The position numbers and the translations under genes are program-made. Of a DNA stretch of 64,000 nt, positions 60,647-64,000 are shown one piece after another. Numbering within the stretch: position 1 is the first letter of the stretch; the number at the start of each line of letters is the position of its first letter. The DNA is taken from the NCBI GenBank assembly GCA_050181835.1, contig JBFXCU010000005.1, forward strand, positions 59,231 through 123,230, written 5' to 3'. The notes beneath the pieces are model-generated. The model saw only the letters and a list, made by a program, of their open reading frames with translations. It had not been told where the DNA came from and ran no database searches. The stretch is from CAILZL01 sp050181835. Lineage in GTDB: Bacteria; Pseudomonadota; Gammaproteobacteria; Steroidobacterales; Steroidobacteraceae.

Positions 60647-60662
60647 TGTGATTGCAATCACA
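60647..60662. promoter_or_regulatory. Perfect CRP/Vfr/Clp-type palindrome
   Basis: TGTGATTGCAATCACA matches the CRP consensus TGTGA-N6-TCACA with full symmetry. It lies 104 bp upstream of xerD (minus) and 114 bp upstream of plsC (plus), in a 232-bp gap where no other feature is seen. Gammaproteobacterial homologues that read this site include CRP, Vfr and Clp. It could act on either promoter. Confidence 0.65.
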
Positions 60663-60775
60663 GAACATATTCCCGGTTAACATAAAGAGAAGCAGTTCAC
60701 ACAAAATGTCCCTTTTCATCCCTGATTGGCTAGCAAACACCCCGCTCGCCATAACCAATGGTGCCGGATTGCGCA

Positions 60776-61552
60776 ATGAATAACCCGCTTGGCGCGGTAT
60801 TGCGCATGATTTATGGCTGCTATGTATGGCTGTGTGCGAGTCTGCTGGGCACGGGTACCCTGCTGTTGTTACTGGTACTGCCAGGCATGGTGCGACGACG
60901 CGTGCTGGCAAAATCTGCGGCACGCCTCTTGTTACGCCTCGTCGGCATTCGCTATGAGTTACGCGATGCCGCATTACTGCCGACCACCGCCTGCGTAGTG
61001 GTGGCCAATCACAGCAGCTACTTGGATGGCGTGCTGATGAAAGCAGCGTTACCCGCCAACTTTTCCTTTGTCATCAAGAAAGAAATGGTGCGCATCCCCT
61101 TGGCAGGATTGCTGCTGCGGCGCATCGGCTCGCTGTTCGTCGATCGCGTTAATCGTCATGCTGGCGGCATGGATACGCGACGTATCCTGCGTGACGCGCT
61201 GGCCGGACAGTCCCTGGTTTTCTTTCCAGAAGGCACCTTTACGCAGAAAGTTGGGCTACAAGCCTTTCACTTGGGAGCCTTTGTCATTGCACAGCGCACC
61301 CAGTTACCGGTAGTGCCGATTGCCATCCATGGCGCACGCCGTATTCTGCGTCCTGGCAGCCCTTGGCCGCGTCCAGGCAAGGCGATAGTGGAGGTACTGA
61401 GTGAGCTGCCTACGAACACCGAACAAAAAAATCGCAGCCAAACTGAAGCATTACGTGATCATGCCCGTGCACGCATCCTGATCGCCTTGGGTGATCCTGA
61501 CCTTCTGACGGATATAGGTGAGGGTAATAGCGACCAGACCCATGTTCATTAA
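60776..61552 (+). CDS. plsC: 1-acyl-sn-glycerol-3-phosphate acyltransferase
   Basis: 258 residues from ATG 60776 (a GTG six codons earlier is in frame). One N-terminal membrane helix (about 20-40) precedes the acyltransferase domain: NHSSYLDGVLMKAAL holds the HX4D motif, then LLLRRIGSLFVDR, and FFPEGTFTQKVGLQAFHLGAF with the glycerophosphate-binding FPEGT, and VVPIAIHGAR. It makes phosphatidic acid in the inner membrane, or acylates another lysolipid. It stands alone downstream of the CRP-like site. Confidence 0.9.
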   Translation: MNNPLGAVLRMIYGCYVWLCASLLGTGTLLLLLVLPGMVRRRVLAKSAARLLLRLVGIRYELRDAALLPTTACVVVANHSSYLDGVLMKAALPANFSFVIKKEMVRIPLAGLLLRRIGSLFVDRVNRHAGGMDTRRILRDALAGQSLVFFPEGTFTQKVGLQAFHLGAFVIAQRTQLPVVPIAIHGARRILRPGSPWPRPGKAIVEVLSELPTNTEQKNRSQTEALRDHARARILIALGDPDLLTDIGEGNSDQTHVH

Positions 61553-61617
61553 CCCCCGACACACCTAATCTACAGTAAACTCCGTAGCTACCTTACTTCG
61601 CTTCGGAGTTGCTTATC

Positions 61618-62796
61618 ATGAGCCAAGACATTGTCATCCTTGCTGCCCGCCGCACCCCCATTGGGGCATTTCAAGGTGTATTCACACCCGTCAGCGCTGC
61701 ACAACTGGGCGCAGCCGCGATTCGCGCTGCGGTGACTGACAGTAGCGTACCCGGCGAACAGATTGATGAAGTCATCATGGGGTGTGTGTTGCAGGCCGGT
61801 CAGGGACAAGCTCCAGCGCGGCAAGCGACGCTGGGTGCCGGACTGCCTAACTCCGTACCATCGACTACCGTAAACAAGGTATGCGGCTCGGCCATGAAGG
61901 CAATGATGTATGCCTGCGATCAACTCAAAGCTGGCAGTGCACAAGCCATTGTTGCCGGAGGCCTTGAATCCATGACCAATGCTCCGTACCTGTTACCCAA
62001 GGCACGCGGCGGTTATCGCATGGGGCATGGTGAAGTTCTTGATCACATGTTCTTTGATGGCCTACAGAATCCCTACGACGGCAAAATGATGGGGCTGTTT
62101 GCTGACACCACTGCCGCCAAGTATGCATTCACACGCGAGCAGCAAGATGCCTTCGCCAGTGAATCGGTACGGCGCGCGCAAACAGCTGTCAGCAACGGTG
62201 CTTTCAAAGCCGAAATTGCCACGGTGACAGTCAAGACTCGCAAAGGCGAACAAATAATCGACAGTGACGAAACGCCGGGTGCCTGCGACATCAATAAAAT
62301 CACCACACTGCGACCCGCCTTCAACAAGGATGGCACGGTCACCGCCGCCAGTTCTTCGTCCATCGCTGATGGTGCTGCCGCATTGGTGCTTACCACTGAA
62401 ACATATGCCGCCACACTAGGCCGTAAACCACTGGCACGCATCGTTGCCTACGCCAGCAATGCACATGAACCAGAATGGTTTACCACTGCACCGGTTGGCG
62501 CGATTCAGAAGGTACTGAATAAAGCGGGCTGGACAGCAGATTCCGTCGATCTGTTCGAAATCAATGAGGCCTTTGCCTGCGTTACCATGGCAGCCATGCA
62601 CGACCTTGGCTTGGCACATGAAAAAGTCAACATCAATGGCGGCGCTTGCGCACTCGGCCACCCCATCGGAGCAGCTGGCACGAGAATCGTTACCACCCTG
62701 ATTCATGCGCTCAAAGCACGCGGACTAAAACGAGGTGTTGCGGCGCTATGTATTGGTGGTGGCGAAGCAACCGCGATGGCAATCGAACTGCTCTAA
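61618..62796 (+). CDS. Acetyl-CoA C-acyltransferase (thiolase)
   Basis: 392 residues from ATG 61618, with GGAG at 61605-61608. Catalytic residues: cysteine in VNKVCGSAMKAM (about 88), NEAFA, the histidine in CALGHPIGAAGTRI (about 348) and the second cysteine in ALCIGGGEATAM (about 378). These are the marks of the biosynthetic/acetoacetyl-CoA (AtoB/PhaA) type, which joins or splits acetoacetyl-CoA. No phaB or phaC gene is adjacent, so the pathway is open. ETF-QO at 24 kb belongs to fatty or amino acid oxidation and may share the pathway. Confidence 0.93.
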   Translation: MSQDIVILAARRTPIGAFQGVFTPVSAAQLGAAAIRAAVTDSSVPGEQIDEVIMGCVLQAGQGQAPARQATLGAGLPNSVPSTTVNKVCGSAMKAMMYACDQLKAGSAQAIVAGGLESMTNAPYLLPKARGGYRMGHGEVLDHMFFDGLQNPYDGKMMGLFADTTAAKYAFTREQQDAFASESVRRAQTAVSNGAFKAEIATVTVKTRKGEQIIDSDETPGACDINKITTLRPAFNKDGTVTAASSSSIADGAAALVLTTETYAATLGRKPLARIVAYASNAHEPEWFTTAPVGAIQKVLNKAGWTADSVDLFEINEAFACVTMAAMHDLGLAHEKVNINGGACALGHPIGAAGTRIVTTLIHALKARGLKRGVAALCIGGGEATAMAIELL

Positions 62797-62931
62797 GCGT
62801 TCAAGGTACCTCAAGGCGATCTTGAAACAATACTTGGCCTCTTCTCCAGAAACGCTGCAACTGGAGCCGAGGCCAGCTTAAGTGCTCCCTAATCAGGTTA
62901 AACACACTCTAAAATTTGGTATGACTCAATA

Positions 62932-63498
62932 ATGCTTACTCTGATCGTCGGCCTGATTCTGTTTTTTACGCTGCATTCACTCGTGATTTTCGCACCTCGC
63001 TGGCGTGAGAAAAAACGTCAGCGATGGGGCCGAGGTGCCTGGCGCTGGATTTATTCGATTGGTTCACTCATCACGGTGGGCTTGATCGCTTGGGGCTACT
63101 CACAAGCACGTCTCAGCCCAACCGTGCTGTACCTGCCACCCGCATGGGCAAAGCACGCTACTGGGCTGTTAATGTTTGGCGTATTTCCACTGCTTTACGC
63201 CACCTTTCTGCCAAGCCGCGTTCGTCGCACACTACGGTATCCCGATCTAGTAGCCATCAAACTCTGGGCAGTAGCACACTTGCTTGCCAACGGTATGCTC
63301 GCCGACGTATTACTGTTCGGCAGCTTCTTGGCATGGGCGGTAATTAACCGCATCTCGCTGAAACGTCGGGTACGCATCGTACCCAGTGGCGCGCCCTCAG
63401 AATTCAATGATCTGGTTGCGATCATCGCCGGACTGGTAACCTACCTGCTAGTGCTGTTCTTCCTGCACTACAAGGTAATCGGTGTAGCGCCTTTCTAG
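62932..63498 (+). CDS. NnrU family membrane protein
   Basis: 188 residues, five to six membrane helices. The blocks LFFTLHSLVIFAPRWREK, LYLPPAWAKHATGLLM and AIKLWAVAHLLANGMLADVLLFGSFLAWAV are diagnostic of NnrU, a family first noted near nitrite and nitric oxide reductase genes and with related MAPEG/isoprenylcysteine methyltransferase-like folds. Function is not settled. A truncated paralogue follows 38 bp later. Confidence 0.92.
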   Translation: MLTLIVGLILFFTLHSLVIFAPRWREKKRQRWGRGAWRWIYSIGSLITVGLIAWGYSQARLSPTVLYLPPAWAKHATGLLMFGVFPLLYATFLPSRVRRTLRYPDLVAIKLWAVAHLLANGMLADVLLFGSFLAWAVINRISLKRRVRIVPSGAPSEFNDLVAIIAGLVTYLLVLFFLHYKVIGVAPF

Positions 63499-63536
63499 GC
63501 CACTTAAAGCATGCGTAAATAAACCAAGGGGATGCT

Positions 63537-63878
63537 ATGACCACGCTCAGCATCGGGCTCATCCTGTTTCTCGGCATCCATTCGGTAGCGATTGTTGCGC
63601 CCAACTGGCGTGACCGCATGGCGGCACAGCTGGGCATGGGTTGGCGCGCCATTTACACGCTGATTTCGCTATTGGGATTTGTATTGATTGTGCGCGGTTA
63701 CGCTACCGCTCGTCTGACGCCCGAATTACTATACCTGCCACCCGCATGGGCGCGTCATGTCACGATGACGTTGATGTTGCCGGTTTTTCCGTTACTGCTG
63801 GCCACTTACTTGCCGGGGCGGATTAAAGCCAAACTAACCCACCCGATGTTAGTCGCCATCAAGCTATGGGCAGCTTGA
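63537..63878 (+). pseudogene. Second NnrU family gene, truncated by an insertion sequence
   Basis: ATG 63537 has AAGGGG just upstream. The 113 residues align with the preceding NnrU along the full N-terminal part (LFLGIHSVAIVAPNWRDR, LYLPPAWARHVTMTLM, AIKLWA). The text then stops at a TGA formed by the first bases of an inserted element, at the point where the neighbour continues AVAHLLANG. At least 70 residues with two helices are lost from this side. The rest of the gene, if kept, would lie beyond the element outside the window. Confidence 0.85.
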
Positions 63879-64000
63879 GGTGGTCCCAACAAACCGAACA
63901 GATGGATAAGTGACGGCGTTGCTCTGTGAGGCGAAGATATCGCCTTGAATCAGGAGCAATCATGAGCAAGAGATCCAGACGTAATCATTCACCGGGGTTC
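63876..64000 (+). mobile_element. Left end of an IS3-family insertion sequence (runs out of the window)
   Basis: The boundary is where NnrU homology ends; the sequence then begins TGAGGTGGTCCCAACAAACC, with the 5'-TG end used by IS3-family elements. An 85-bp leader with an AGGAG ribosome site precedes an orfA start at 63962. The right end, orfB and target duplication are outside the window. Confidence 0.75.
63962..64000 (+). CDS. IS3-family transposase OrfA, N-terminus (partial)
   Basis: Thirteen codons are visible, reading MSKRSRRNHSPGF. This matches the usual beginning of OrfA proteins (MSxRxRRNHSPAFKAKVAL type), which carry a helix-turn-helix that binds the element ends. AGGAG at 63952-63956 is well placed. 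The gene continues past the window. Confidence 0.7.
   Translation, partial: MSKRSRRNHSPGF

Noticed and set aside
1..64000. tRNA and rRNA genes
   Set aside because: No T-arm signature with matching acceptor stem and no rRNA-like stretch was noticed in the intergenic regions; a covariance search would be the deciding test.

Overview
The window reads as chromosomal DNA of a free-living gammaproteobacterium of medium GC content. The main support is the order lptD-surA-pdxA-rsmA-apaG-apaH, together with an amgK-murU pair of the Pseudomonas type, XerD, RNase T, Grx4 and Fe-SOD. The order tonB-exbB-exbD-exbD and a kynurenine-to-quinolinate operon are known from Xanthomonas-like bacteria, so a lineage near the Xanthomonadales is a reasonable guess but is inference only.

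Layout. 1-2.3 kb: the end of a D,D-carboxypeptidase gene, a YbeD-like regulator, then lipB and lipA facing them. 2.4-6.3 kb: a tonB-exbB-exbD-exbD-TPR operon closed by a strong terminator. 7-17.3 kb: amgK-murU, and divergent from them the outer-membrane biogenesis cluster lptD-surA-pdxA-rsmA, then a diheme cytochrome c and a universal stress protein, then apaG-apaH. 17.3-21.9 kb: a periplasmic hypothetical and a tightly overlapped kynurenine operon (nbaC, a cyclase-family formamidase, kynU, kmo). 22-27.5 kb: a two-component system, ETF-ubiquinone oxidoreductase, zapE and a DUF1993 gene.

27.6-39.7 kb looks accessory: an RND tripartite efflux operon, a divergent two-component system, a membrane protein built from two repeats, a cytochrome b561 and a TonB-dependent receptor. 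Upstream of the repeat membrane protein and upstream of the receptor lie two diverged copies of the same 121-bp block, which suggests a shared control region. This is the least conventional feature of the window.

40-45.8 kb: the pyruvate dehydrogenase operon aceE-aceF-lpdA, with a lipoyl domain on both E2 and E3. The lipA and lipB products at the window start would supply that lipoate. 45.9-51.2 kb: M17 aminopeptidase, pyrC, rnt, grxD, nadC (the consumer of the quinolinate made by the kynurenine operon) and sodB. 51.4-57 kb: a GAF-PAS-PAS-GGDEF-EAL protein and a three-gene lipid-linked sugar transfer operon. 57.1-58.5 kb: a tract of decayed genes including a broken TauE/SafE permease. 58.6-64 kb: NUDIX hydrolase, ferredoxin, xerD, plsC (with a perfect CRP-type palindrome between the last two), a thiolase and two tandem NnrU genes. 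The second NnrU gene is cut off by the left end of an IS3-family element that runs out of the window.

No rRNA, tRNA or CRISPR array was recognised. All calls come from reading sequence and translations by eye; no database search was run.
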